Assembly (NCBI RefSeq): GCF_937890665.1
Contig: NZ_CALADU010000024.1
Coordinates: 1-14,335, forward strand
DNA length: 14,335 nt
Source of the DNA: an uncultured Subdoligranulum sp.
GTDB lineage: Bacteria; Bacillota_A; Clostridia; Oscillospirales; Ruminococcaceae
Reading direction: 5' to 3'
Every line of letters starts with the position of its first letter. Position 1 is the stretch's first letter. This document shows positions 1 through 6,808 of this stretch, piece after piece. A model generated the notes under the pieces. The model was not told the DNA's origin. It made no database searches and worked only from the letters and a program-made list of their open reading frames with translations. Made by a program: the position numbers and the translations under genes.

Positions 1-60
1 CACAGCCCTTGGAGAGGGGCTCTAATAACTACTACTCTATAATACAAGGAGGCACAAAAA

Positions 61-2019
61 ATGAATCTGGCGTATAACCATCAACTGACACCAGATTTTG
101 GGAAAGCGAAAGACATGGAGCGCTTTATATCCGGAAACTACTGGGAAAAGGACATATGGAATTTAAACGACTCATTTTGGAATGACTACAGTGCTGGACA
201 GAAACGCTTCACAACACGCCGTATAACTTTTTTTGAATATCCTCAACTTTTGCGTTTAGAGATAAAATACTATCTGGCAACCAGGCTTTCAAAGAAAACC
301 ATTAGCCCATCATCACTCTGGTCCGATTATCAGTTTATGCTTAAATATTTCATACATTTTCTCCAAGAAGCCTATCCACAGGTTAACAGCTTCTCTGAAA
401 TCATGATTGAGGAAATGCTTCCCGCATGGCTTGATTATATAGCACTGTCCGGGCGCAAGTCATCAAGGCAGGGGTACCGTGCCCAGATTTATCAACTGTA
501 TTTGTTTTTCTCTGATTTTTATGATACACGGGATGAATATGAAAAGGATATTTGGGATTGCAGGAAAATCCCTTCAGTTGATATTCCTGTACATGCTACA
601 AATCACCTGATTAACTTCACATTTATACCGCCAGCATTCCAAAGACTCGCAAAGAAATATATAAAAACAAGGTTGACAATCTGTGCCTTATCAACGGTTC
701 GTTTGGAATTAGATGCAATTACATATTTCCTACAGTTTATTGCAGATGCCGAGCCCAAATGGACAAACCTGAGGCAGCTTACTCGTCGCCATATTGAAAA
801 TTTTATTCAACAATATCTGAACACTTTTCCCTCCAAAACCAGGCGGCAGTTAGACAAGCTCTTAAGCACACGTAATTTTCTTCTTCGGATACAGCAGTTT
901 AATTATCCTGAATCCCCGTTGCTTCCAGTGCCCTCACTGTTTTTCCATGAGGATATCCCCTTATTTGGAACATTGCCACCAAAATCAGAGCGAATCAAGT
1001 ACATACCCGATGGTGTAATGGCACAGTTAAAGGAACACTTAGAATTTCTAACGCCCTCTGAATTTATCCCTGTCGTAATTATTCTAATTGCGTCTGGGTG
1101 GCGGATCTCTGATGTATTAAATCTTCGGTATGATAACTGTCTTGAATATACGGAGCAAGGATGGTATTTAAAAGGCGACATCAGAAAAACTCGTACTATA
1201 GGGCACCGCATCCCAATCTCTGAGGAGGTCAAAGTTGTTGTAGAATCCGTGGCTCAAATCGCACAACAGAAGAGTACAGAAACGAATAATCCTCGGCATT
1301 TGTTATTTAATCGTTATAGTGGATCGCGCATGGGAATGGCACCAGATCCCCACAGAATCAGCGAGGCCCTGAATAAATTAGCACAGAAATTTAGCATCGT
1401 TGATGATTTAGGAAATCTATATCATTTTAAACTCCACGCTTTCCGTCATACAAAGGGTGTAGAACTGATAAACAACGGCATGAGTTTGGTACATGTTCAG
1501 AAATGGATGGCGCATATGTCTCCTGAGATGACCCTTGTCTATGCAAAGGTATTAGATACTACATTGCGTAAATCATGGGAACAGGCCGTCAAGAACGGTC
1601 TATTCAAAATAACTGCCTCCGGACAACTCAAACAAATCGATATTTCTGGCATCGAAAATGAAGATTTAATTGAATGGGAGTATATCAGGTACAATCTGGA
1701 CGCTGTCCGGATGCCGCTTGGCTTCTGCATGAAACCCAAAAAGCAAGACTGTTTTACGCAACTGAACCCATGCCTTACTTGTCGCAATCTTTGTACCACG
1801 CCAGATTTTTTGCCGCAATATGAGCTTGAAATTCAAGAGACAAAAATGTTAATTGAGCGTGGCAAAGCCCAGGGCCGTGAGGTGTGGGTCGAAAAGAACC
1901 AGCACCTCTTGGAACGATATGAGGAAATAGTGACGGTTCTAAGGTCAGGCCAGACAAGACATCTTGCTGGAAAACAGGGGCGTGAATACGTTGGAAAGGA
2001 AAGAGAAAATGTCAAATAA
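61..2019 (+). CDS. tnpB: TnpB-type tyrosine recombinase (Tn554 family)
   Basis: A site-specific DNA recombinase of 652 aa that cuts and rejoins DNA through a covalent tyrosine. The catalytic set is visible: Arg348 in GWRISD, His459-x-x-Arg462 in HAFRH, His485 in WMAHMS and the nucleophile Tyr494 in TLVYAKV. The N-terminal 300 residues hold two helical SAM-like DNA-binding regions (about 65-155 and 195-280). A cysteine-rich tail (Cys556, 564, 571, 574, 578, followed by TTPDFLP) is characteristic of this subfamily and could bind a metal. The ATG follows AAGGAGG with 8-nt spacing. The length and the downstream DUF6262 partner indicate TnpB rather than a phage integrase. The gene is AT-rich (21 G/C of 60 in the line at 661) compared with the minus-strand block. 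No defect was seen. Confidence 0.9.
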   Translation: MNLAYNHQLTPDFGKAKDMERFISGNYWEKDIWNLNDSFWNDYSAGQKRFTTRRITFFEYPQLLRLEIKYYLATRLSKKTISPSSLWSDYQFMLKYFIHFLQEAYPQVNSFSEIMIEEMLPAWLDYIALSGRKSSRQGYRAQIYQLYLFFSDFYDTRDEYEKDIWDCRKIPSVDIPVHATNHLINFTFIPPAFQRLAKKYIKTRLTICALSTVRLELDAITYFLQFIADAEPKWTNLRQLTRRHIENFIQQYLNTFPSKTRRQLDKLLSTRNFLLRIQQFNYPESPLLPVPSLFFHEDIPLFGTLPPKSERIKYIPDGVMAQLKEHLEFLTPSEFIPVVIILIASGWRISDVLNLRYDNCLEYTEQGWYLKGDIRKTRTIGHRIPISEEVKVVVESVAQIAQQKSTETNNPRHLLFNRYSGSRMGMAPDPHRISEALNKLAQKFSIVDDLGNLYHFKLHAFRHTKGVELINNGMSLVHVQKWMAHMSPEMTLVYAKVLDTTLRKSWEQAVKNGLFKITASGQLKQIDISGIENEDLIEWEYIRYNLDAVRMPLGFCMKPKKQDCFTQLNPCLTCRNLCTTPDFLPQYELEIQETKMLIERGKAQGREVWVEKNQHLLERYEEIVTVLRSGQTRHLAGKQGREYVGKERENVK

Positions 2020-2389
2020 TCATGCGCGTAATGTAAACGGACTTTTATCGCACGCGAAAACCAAAAGTGAAAGCGTCAAGCAGCGGATTGATTCGGCAAT
2101 TGAATCCCTTATGCGTGAAAATATGGCGGTAAACTTCAATTCTGTGGCTGCACGTGCCTGCGTATCAAAAACAACATTATATAACCATCCGGAGTACCGT
2201 GTTCAAATTCAATCGCTGCGCTGTAACTACAATTCCGCAAAGCGTCCTATTAAACCGACTGTCACCGACAAAGGCAAAGATATTATAATCGCAGCAAAAA
2301 ACAAACGCATCCACGAATTAGAGGAAGAGGTGAACCGCCTATCTTCTATTCTAAAGCGTTTTTATGCTAAAGAATATGAAAAATACTGA
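2009..2389 (+). CDS. tnpC: TnpC-like accessory protein (DUF6262)
   Basis: A 126-aa partner of the recombinase. The start is the ATG at 2009, which overlaps the end of tnpB by 11 nt and follows AAAGGA with 8-nt spacing; an upstream ATG at 1964 lacks a good ribosome site. Residues 43-63 form a helix-turn-helix of the TetR/sigma type (FNSVAARACVSKTTLYNH). Residues 97-120 form a short leucine-heptad coiled coil (KNKRIHELEEEVNRLSSIL), and the N terminus is basic. In Tn554, TnpC is not strictly required but influences transposition frequency and orientation; the same role here is by analogy. The overlap implies translational coupling with tnpB. Confidence 0.82.
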   Translation: MSNNHARNVNGLLSHAKTKSESVKQRIDSAIESLMRENMAVNFNSVAARACVSKTTLYNHPEYRVQIQSLRCNYNSAKRPIKPTVTDKGKDIIIAAKNKRIHELEEEVNRLSSILKRFYAKEYEKY

Positions 2390-2420
2390 GATACACTCTT
2401 CTTTGTGAATATATCCACAA

Positions 2421-2454
2421 CGAGCAAAGCCCCAATTTGCAGGGGCTTTGCTCG
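2421..2454. terminator. 13-bp perfect hairpin between convergent genes
   Basis: The arm CGAGCAAAGCCCC (2421-2433) pairs perfectly with 2442-2454 across an 8-nt loop. It lies between the stop of tnpC (2389) and the stop of the DUF3849 gene (2463), so it can serve both strands. Neither side has a clear T-run, so it is a weak canonical intrinsic terminator and may instead act as an RNA 3'-end stabiliser. Confidence 0.6.
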
Positions 2455-2462
2455 TATGGGGT

Positions 2463-2990
2463 CTATATTACATACCAGAGCTGAGCTTGGGGTGTCCAGT
2501 AGGTTTCCTTCAGGGTATCCGAAGAGAGCACCAGCACCTTTCCCTCGTAGTTCAGATCTTCAAAGGAGTTTGGTTCACACTGGCTGGGTCCAAAGAGTCC
2601 AAGCGCCCGATATGCCGTGCGGTATTGGTCCACCACTCCATCCAGTACAGCGGAGCGGGTTGGCACCACAAAGCTGAGATTGTGGAGTTTATCTGGTGGG
2701 ATATAGATTTGACTGGCCCATGCTTTATTCTCGGAACTGTACTGGCCACCCCATTCCAATTGCTGAACCGTGTTGGCCAGCACCCAGGCTGTCCGCTTAT
2801 AGCCGAACTCTTGGATAACTTCGGTCAGGCATTTCTTGTCCAGATGGTCGCCGTCGTAGTGCTGTCGTACGGCTTTCTGAATGGCATCCTTGCAGTCAAT
2901 GTTCTCCAGATAACTGGCCCTCCACAGAGACTGTTCTCCCCGTCGGCAGGCCTCCTCCGCGGAATATGGGTAGAGATACGTCTCACGCAT
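2463..2990 (-). CDS. DUF3849 family protein
   Basis: A 175-aa protein of unknown function, recognised as DUF3849 from the N-terminal YPYSAEEACRRGEQSLWRAS, the middle stretch around FGYKRTAWVLANTVQQ, the segment WASQIYIPPDK and the segment VVDQYRTAYRALGLFGP. These families are frequent in Clostridia conjugative elements, either alone or as domains of large polyvalent proteins. The start is the ATG at 2990, preceded by AGGAG with 7-nt spacing. It overlaps the end of the AbrB-like gene by 8 nt (ATGCGTGA), so translation is probably coupled. It is the last gene of the minus-strand block, stopping next to the convergent hairpin. No signal peptide or membrane segment is seen, so it should be cytoplasmic. 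Confidence 0.8.
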   Translation of the reverse strand: MRETYLYPYSAEEACRRGEQSLWRASYLENIDCKDAIQKAVRQHYDGDHLDKKCLTEVIQEFGYKRTAWVLANTVQQLEWGGQYSSENKAWASQIYIPPDKLHNLSFVVPTRSAVLDGVVDQYRTAYRALGLFGPSQCEPNSFEDLNYEGKVLVLSSDTLKETYWTPQAQLWYVI

Positions 2991-3525
2991 GATTTTTCTC
3001 CTGACGCATCTGCCGCCGGAGGGCATCCAGGTCCACATTGCCCTCCTGGAGCATAGCGCGGAAGCCTTCGTCGAACTCCTGCAGCGGGTCTTCCTCTCTG
3101 TGCTCGCTGGGGTCATCATCTTCTGCCTTGGATACGATCACCCGGCCGTCCTCCGCAACGGCCTCCAGGCTGTCCGCCTCATCCAGTCCGGCCAGTTCCA
3201 GTAGACAGGTGGGGATGGTCAGGCCGGGATCGTCCATTTCATCTTCCTCCTCAAGGGTGTCCTCACACTCGGGAAATTCCGCCCCTTCCTGGCTGAATAC
3301 CGCCAGCTGGAGGAGCAGAGATGCGGCAGTGGAGGTGAGGAACTGGAGAAGGTGCAGGCATTCCAGGGTACTCAATGCATTCCGTGCCGCCAGGACATAT
3401 CCGCCGCCTGTGTGGAGGATCAGCTCCTCCGCGTCCGCAAGGCCGGAGAGCTGGAGGGCAGCGCGGGGGATCGTCAGGGTCTTGTTCTCAGGATTGTGGT
3501 AGAGCTTAAAATACATAGGTTTCAT
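2983..3525 (-). CDS. Twin AbrB/MazE-like domain protein
   Basis: A 180-aa protein with two copies of an AbrB/MazE/SpoVT-like swapped-hairpin pattern. The first is residues 17-49 (LTIPRAALQLSGLADAEEL, ending GGGYVLAARN) and the second is 102-135 (LTIPTCLLELAGLDEADSL, ending DGRVIVSKAE). They are separated by a helical leucine-rich stretch (51-78) and an acidic linker (85-99). The tail 143-180 is charged and helical. AbrB-type domains bind DNA as dimers, and two copies in one chain could form an intramolecular unit. A regulatory role is inference. The start is the ATG at 3525, with GGGAG six nt upstream; it overlaps the methylase gene by 20 nt. An upstream ATG at 3594 lies inside the methylase frame and lacks support. 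Confidence 0.68.
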   Translation of the reverse strand: MKPMYFKLYHNPENKTLTIPRAALQLSGLADAEELILHTGGGYVLAARNALSTLECLHLLQFLTSTAASLLLQLAVFSQEGAEFPECEDTLEEEDEMDDPGLTIPTCLLELAGLDEADSLEAVAEDGRVIVSKAEDDDPSEHREEDPLQEFDEGFRAMLQEGNVDLDALRRQMRQEKNHA

Positions 3526-4360
3526 CAAATTCTCCCTTCTGAAAGTCAAACAGATTGATTTGTGTTGTGGCATGAGCGCGCTCCGCCATGTCATAGTTGG
3601 CGATGAGCAGCTCGGAAAATTGGCAGTTAGGGTCGTATCGCTGTCGGATGTTGTTCAGCCGGGTCACCGGCTCGATCTGGATGCCGGGGGCATCGTACAG
3701 CCCCCGGATGAAGGCATCGTCGTTGTAGGACAGCAGGAACTTGCCTTCCATGGACAGCAGGGCATCCCGCAGGCGGATGTGGTCCCGTTCCGTGAAGCCG
3801 TCCTCACCGATGTTCTGGTAATACCCCTCTGTGGCGTGGTAGGGTGGGTCGCAGTAGAAGAAGGTCACTGGGCGGTCATAGTGCCGGATCAGTGTTTGGA
3901 AGTCTTGGTTTTCCACCACCACATCCGCCAGCCGTCGGTGGGCCTGCTCAATGAGCGGGAAGTTGCTCCACATATCGTGAGGCTGGCTGGCAAAGCTGGT
4001 GAGAGCGGCGGCGTAGCTCTGGCGGATGACCTGGTAAAACCAGGCCGCCCGCTGAATATCCGTGGTGCGCTTACGGCGCAGAGCCAGCCGCGCCCGCTCG
4101 AAGTCCTCCCTGGAATTGAGGACATATTTCAGGGCGTTGATCAGCAGATCCGGCTTGTCCCGCACACAGCGGTACAGGTTGGCGAGGAGGCCGTTGTAGT
4201 CGTTGTAGACCTCGAAGTCGTTGCCGGGGGCTTTATGAAACAGCACCCAGCCGCCGCCTCCGAACACCTCCACATACCGCTCATAGAACAGGGGAAATCG
4301 CTTCACTACTTCCTCCCGCAGAGCTTTCTTCCCGCCCACCCAGCTCATAAAACTGTTCAG
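3506..4360 (-). CDS. dam: Dam-type DNA adenine methylase (probable CTG start)
   Basis: An N6-adenine DNA methyltransferase of the Dam/MboI (D12) class, 284 aa from a CTG start. Numbered from the internal ATG at 4348, the SAM-binding segments are SWVGGKK (2-8) and FGGGG (29-33), the catalytic motif IV is DPPY (167-170), and FLLSYND (204-210) follows. No partner endonuclease lies nearby, so it is an orphan methylase. In mobile elements such enzymes can protect DNA from restriction or influence copy control; the GATC specificity is inferred from the family. CTG at 4360 sits 9 nt from GGAGG, restores the family's usual N terminus (x-NSF before the SWVGGKK motif), and overlaps the previous stop as CTGA. 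The ATG at 4348 is 21 nt from that site with no other ribosome site. Confidence 0.9.
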   Translation of the reverse strand: MNSFMSWVGGKKALREEVVKRFPLFYERYVEVFGGGGWVLFHKAPGNDFEVYNDYNGLLANLYRCVRDKPDLLINALKYVLNSREDFERARLALRRKRTTDIQRAAWFYQVIRQSYAAALTSFASQPHDMWSNFPLIEQAHRRLADVVVENQDFQTLIRHYDRPVTFFYCDPPYHATEGYYQNIGEDGFTERDHIRLRDALLSMEGKFLLSYNDDAFIRGLYDAPGIQIEPVTRLNNIRQRYDPNCQFSELLIANYDMAERAHATTQINLFDFQKGEFDETYVF

Positions 4361-4689
4361 GGGGGATCACCTCCGTCCAGCGGGAGGCAGGTCTGCTCCG
4401 TGTCGAACCGTTCCAGGGAGCGGTTCAGCCCGCGGATAGCGGCGGCGATGCCACTGATCCGCCGGGTCAGATGGGCGATGGTGGCCCGAACCTCCTGTTC
4501 TGTGGCGGCGTAGAAGTAACCGCTCCCGCTGCTGGCGATGGGTACGCCGTCCCGCCGCAGCTGATTGACCAGATGGCGCACCTCGATGCCCTTGATGCCG
4601 AAGGTCAGCTCCAGTTCCCGGCTGGTGGCGGCGTTGAACTCTCCCAGATGATACTGCTCCAGATATTCCGCCAGCCGTTCTTTTTCCAT
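4357..4689 (-). CDS. Small winged-helix DNA-binding protein
   Basis: A 110-aa protein. Residues 22-60 read as a winged helix-turn-helix: SRELELTFGIKGIEVRHLV as helices and RRDGVPIASSGSGYFYA as the recognition tail and wing. Residues 63-95 are a long amphipathic helix (EVRATIAHLTRRISGI onward) that could dimerise. It precedes the methylase gene with a 4-nt CTGA overlap, and the pair is often found together in Clostridia elements as far as I recall. A regulatory function is likely but the target is unknown. The ATG at 4689 follows AAGGAG with 5-nt spacing. A strong terminator lies only 42 bp upstream, so transcription must read through it or begin within a very short gap. Confidence 0.72.
   Translation of the reverse strand: MEKERLAEYLEQYHLGEFNAATSRELELTFGIKGIEVRHLVNQLRRDGVPIASSGSGYFYAATEQEVRATIAHLTRRISGIAAAIRGLNRSLERFDTEQTCLPLDGGDPP
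4365..4374 (-). promoter_or_regulatory. Ribosome binding site deciding the CTG start of the methylase
   Basis: Read on the minus strand this is GGAGGTGATC, a near-perfect anti-16S match. Its GGAGG core is 9 nt from the CTG at 4360 and 21 nt from the ATG at 4348. An in-frame TGA occurs at 4367-4369, so no upstream start exists, and the CTG is the only codon at suitable distance. Confidence 0.6.
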
Positions 4690-4730
4690 AGTCGCTCCTT
4701 TCCGGGACCTGATTTCCCGAAAAAGGGCGC

Positions 4731-4769
4731 AAAAAAAGAAGGGGCCGTCCCCATTCGGAAAACGGCCCC
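4731..4769 (-). terminator. Intrinsic terminator between the 94-aa gene and the winged-helix gene
   Basis: On the minus strand GGGGCCGT pairs with ACGGCCCC (4769-4762 with 4748-4741), followed directly by TTCTTTTTTT (4740-4731). It lies 31 bp after the stop of the 4800-5084 gene and 42 bp before the ATG at 4689. It is a canonical Rho-independent terminator placed inside a co-directional block. Confidence 0.8.
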
Positions 4770-4799
4770 TGCATGATTTCAGATACTGTTCTGCTTATT

Positions 4800-5084
4800 T
4801 TATTTGATCACCCCCAGACCCCGCAGCAGTTGGACACAGTCCTTTGCCCCTTGGATGTAGAGGCAGCGGCGCTGTTTCTGCGCCACGCGATTGAGCTGCG
4901 TGATGTAATCCAGCATCAGCGTCCGCTGGGTTTCCTCCAGCCGGAGGTCACGGCGGATCTCGTCGCTGATATCGGACATTCTTTCTTCTGCCAGTCCATC
5001 CGGCTCGACGCGGTCCAACTCCCGCAGAGCCTGCTCGATGAGCTGGTCCAGGGTATCTTCGGCGATTTGTTTGCGTTCGTCCAT
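4800..5084 (-). CDS. Small helical protein, function unknown
   Basis: A 94-aa, almost wholly helical, acidic protein with no motif I can name confidently. Residues 6-60 carry repeated charged helices (IAEDTLDQLIEQALRELDRV, DISDEIRRDLRLEETQRTLM). The C terminus RCLYIQGAKDCVQLLRGLGV resembles the ending of small DUF6809-type proteins in Clostridia elements (an F/Y-x-x-G helix), but that is only a loose likeness. The start is the ATG at 5084 because AGGAGG lies 8 nt upstream; a longer reading to 5243 runs back into the neighbouring gene and has no such site. The preceding gene stops 79 bp upstream, a gap with no promoter I can defend, and a strong terminator follows. Confidence 0.62.
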   Translation of the reverse strand: MDERKQIAEDTLDQLIEQALRELDRVEPDGLAEERMSDISDEIRRDLRLEETQRTLMLDYITQLNRVAQKQRRCLYIQGAKDCVQLLRGLGVIK

Positions 5085-5163
5085 CGGCTGTGCCTCCTTT
5101 GCCGCAAACACTACCACACTCCGGGCGGAATAGCCATACCAATATCCAACAAAATTGCGGCGG

Positions 5164-6204
5164 TTACATGGACATGGAGGGGCTGTTGGATTGCTTCGGC
5201 TGGCTGTACTCATAGGAGATCTCGCCGCCGTTCCACGCGACATATCCGTGGTCTGTGGCGGACAGCCCGTGCTGGTTCATATACTCCTCGGCGTAGGCTC
5301 TGCAGTCAAAGCACTCCGCCAGCAGGCCGGACTTTGGGATGACGCCGTCCCGGACAGCCAGTTCCCGGCCATACTCCGCCAAGTCTAAACCACGGGGGAC
5401 GAAGGCATACTGCCGGAGGTTCTGGGCATAATCCAGAGCCTGATCCAGCCGGTGGCAGTCCTCCAGTTCCAGCACCGCCTGCCACTTGTCCAGCCAGTGG
5501 GGTTCTCCCTGGCCCCGCTCCGCCCAGGCATAGCCGAAGTCGATAGCGTGGCGCACCAGCTCACCTGCGGAGGCATACTGGTCGGGGATCTCCTCCAGCT
5601 GGGGCAGGCAGCAGTCCGCCTCCAGCACGATGCATTCGCTGAGCGTTTCCGCGTGGAGTTCGTCCAGCCCCAGCAGCAGTTCGTCCGGGTGGGCGGCGTC
5701 CATGTGGTCCCCGGTATCGGGGAAACCCACCCATACACCCTCCATGTTTTCCCGACTGGCCAGCCTGACCCGGATGGCATAGTCCCCGACCGCCGGCTGA
5801 AGGAGCTGAGATGTTTCCGGCATGGGGATCATGAGGGAGGATTTCCGTACATAGTGACCCTGGCAAAAGATCCCTTTGTCCCGTTCCCGGTAGGCCGTGC
5901 CTACCTGTTCCGCGTTGAGGAAGGGAATAGCCTCCGGTGAGGGGCGCTCCAGGTGTTCCAGGACGAACCGGCCCAGGGCCTCGTCGTCCCCGGCTCCGTA
6001 GTACAGATCAAAGCAGGGAAGCTGGTTCGCCAGTTCCATCACACGGTCAGCTTGCGTCGGGCGCTCCAGTTCCAGCGCGCCGGTGAACAGGAGCCTCTCT
6101 TTTTCTGTCATATTGGCAAACCGCAACTCCAGCCAATCATGCTCCGATTTGGTCATTTCCATGCCGTCCAGCAGATCGAACAGCCTGTCCTGATGATTTA
6201 ACAC
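5164..6204 (-). CDS. ArdA-like antirestriction protein (346 aa)
   Basis: ArdA proteins are acidic DNA mimics that occupy type I restriction-modification enzymes. The ArdA-like part starts near residue 142 (YAIRVRLASRENMEGVWVGF), continues through the acidic stretch 172-207 and a helical stretch 240-268, and ends with the typical C-terminal motif 300-326 (CRAYAEEYMNQHGLSATDHG then YVAWNG). Tn916 ArdA ends in a comparable AYGRDL...STNHG pattern. Residues 1-140 are an extra helical region (MTEKERLLFTGALELERP), so the protein is twice the usual length of about 166 aa. The start is GTG at 6204, 9 nt from GGAGG and overlapping the previous stop by 7 nt. The antirestriction role is inferred from family resemblance. 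Confidence 0.7.
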   Translation of the reverse strand: MLNHQDRLFDLLDGMEMTKSEHDWLELRFANMTEKERLLFTGALELERPTQADRVMELANQLPCFDLYYGAGDDEALGRFVLEHLERPSPEAIPFLNAEQVGTAYRERDKGIFCQGHYVRKSSLMIPMPETSQLLQPAVGDYAIRVRLASRENMEGVWVGFPDTGDHMDAAHPDELLLGLDELHAETLSECIVLEADCCLPQLEEIPDQYASAGELVRHAIDFGYAWAERGQGEPHWLDKWQAVLELEDCHRLDQALDYAQNLRQYAFVPRGLDLAEYGRELAVRDGVIPKSGLLAECFDCRAYAEEYMNQHGLSATDHGYVAWNGGEISYEYSQPKQSNSPSMSM

Positions 6205-6806
6205 AGATGCATCCCTCCCTTTGCTTCCTCTGTTTGCCCGGCCGCGCTCTCTGTTTGAATCGCCTGTTCAAGAACGCGAAATGGACTCCATCTGCCGCAG
6301 CAGGGGCAGGCGACGGTCCCATTGTCAGAGGCATCGATCTGTTCCTGAGTGACTACGCCGGGTTTTTGACAGCACTCGTTGACCACGGTCACCAGATGGG
6401 CCGTTTGCAAGATCTCCGGCCGGTACTGGCGGTTGAATGGGACAAAGTCTACCCAGCGGGGATGATCGAAGATGCGGTCAACATGGAGCTGCAGTGCCTT
6501 TTTCCGGATCTCACCGGCGGATTCCTTGAGAAAGTTCCGCTCTGAACACCACTGGGTCAAATATCCCAGCAGCTCCTGTTCGCCCTTTCCTCGGATCAGC
6601 TTCTCCGCCGCCTGGTACCAGACGGACTCCTCGATCTCCCCGATGCGGGTTTTGACGCCGGACCAGGAGCTGTACTTCTTATCGCAGCCGGAGCCGGTGC
6701 TGACGCTCTGGAAGGTTCCGTATTTCCACCGGAGATCCTCAAATTCCAGTTTGGAGAAGTCGATCCCCCGCAGATCACGGATGCGTCGACTCTCGAAATC
6801 CAGCAT
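6198..6806 (-). CDS. Conserved unknown protein with C-terminal zinc-ribbon-like cysteines
   Basis: A 202-aa protein I do not recognise by name. The N-terminal half is mixed (LDFESRRIRDLRGIDFSKLE; YSSWSGVKTRIGEIEESVWY). The middle is helical, and the C-terminal part has Cys145-Cys146 and CPCC at 167-170 followed by GRWSPFRVLEQ, which together could form a zinc ribbon. ATG at 6806 is chosen because GGGAGG precedes it and the upstream ArdA-like gene stops 2 nt away; extending the frame to 7106 would run deep into that gene. The end of this gene encodes GGM from the GGAGGGATG that serves as ribosome site of the next gene, so translation is coupled. Its place between two ArdA-like genes suggests a role in the same process, but none is shown. 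Confidence 0.68.
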   Translation of the reverse strand: MLDFESRRIRDLRGIDFSKLEFEDLRWKYGTFQSVSTGSGCDKKYSSWSGVKTRIGEIEESVWYQAAEKLIRGKGEQELLGYLTQWCSERNFLKESAGEIRKKALQLHVDRIFDHPRWVDFVPFNRQYRPEILQTAHLVTVVNECCQKPGVVTQEQIDASDNGTVACPCCGRWSPFRVLEQAIQTESAAGQTEEAKGGMHLC

Positions 6807-6808
6807 GC

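Larger units (their letters stand above)
1..2454 (+). mobile_element. Right part of a Tn554-like recombinase module
   Basis: This AT-rich stretch carries two overlapping plus-strand genes matching TnpB and TnpC of the Tn554 family in order, length (652 and 126 aa; Tn554 TnpB is about 630 and TnpC about 125) and motifs. A TnpA-type recombinase normally precedes them and would lie left of position 1. The module ends in a 13-bp hairpin at 2421-2454, after which GC content rises and gene direction flips. Elements of this family lack terminal inverted repeats, so I cannot place an exact right end. It may be a separate insertion, or it may be the recombination module of the larger element. Confidence 0.5.

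Noticed and set aside
1..25. Possible tail of an upstream tnpA (frame 2 ends in TAA at 23-25)
   Set aside because: Only seven codons are visible and another frame also stays open past the tnpB start, so the identity and frame of the upstream gene cannot be decided.
38..43. A perfect TATAAT just upstream of tnpB
   Set aside because: No -35 box lies at 16-18 bp, and transcription would begin within the ribosome site. Tn554-type genes are normally co-transcribed with an upstream tnpA.
2403..2420. Inverted repeat TTGTG...CACAA as a transposon end
   Set aside because: It is only 5 bp, Tn554-like elements lack terminal inverted repeats, and no second copy is seen at the left of the window.
3560..4513. 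A 317-codon plus-strand open frame
   Set aside because: It lies antisense to the Dam-type methylase and the winged-helix gene, which have clear motifs, ribosome sites and coupling; the plus-strand translation shows no recognisable family.
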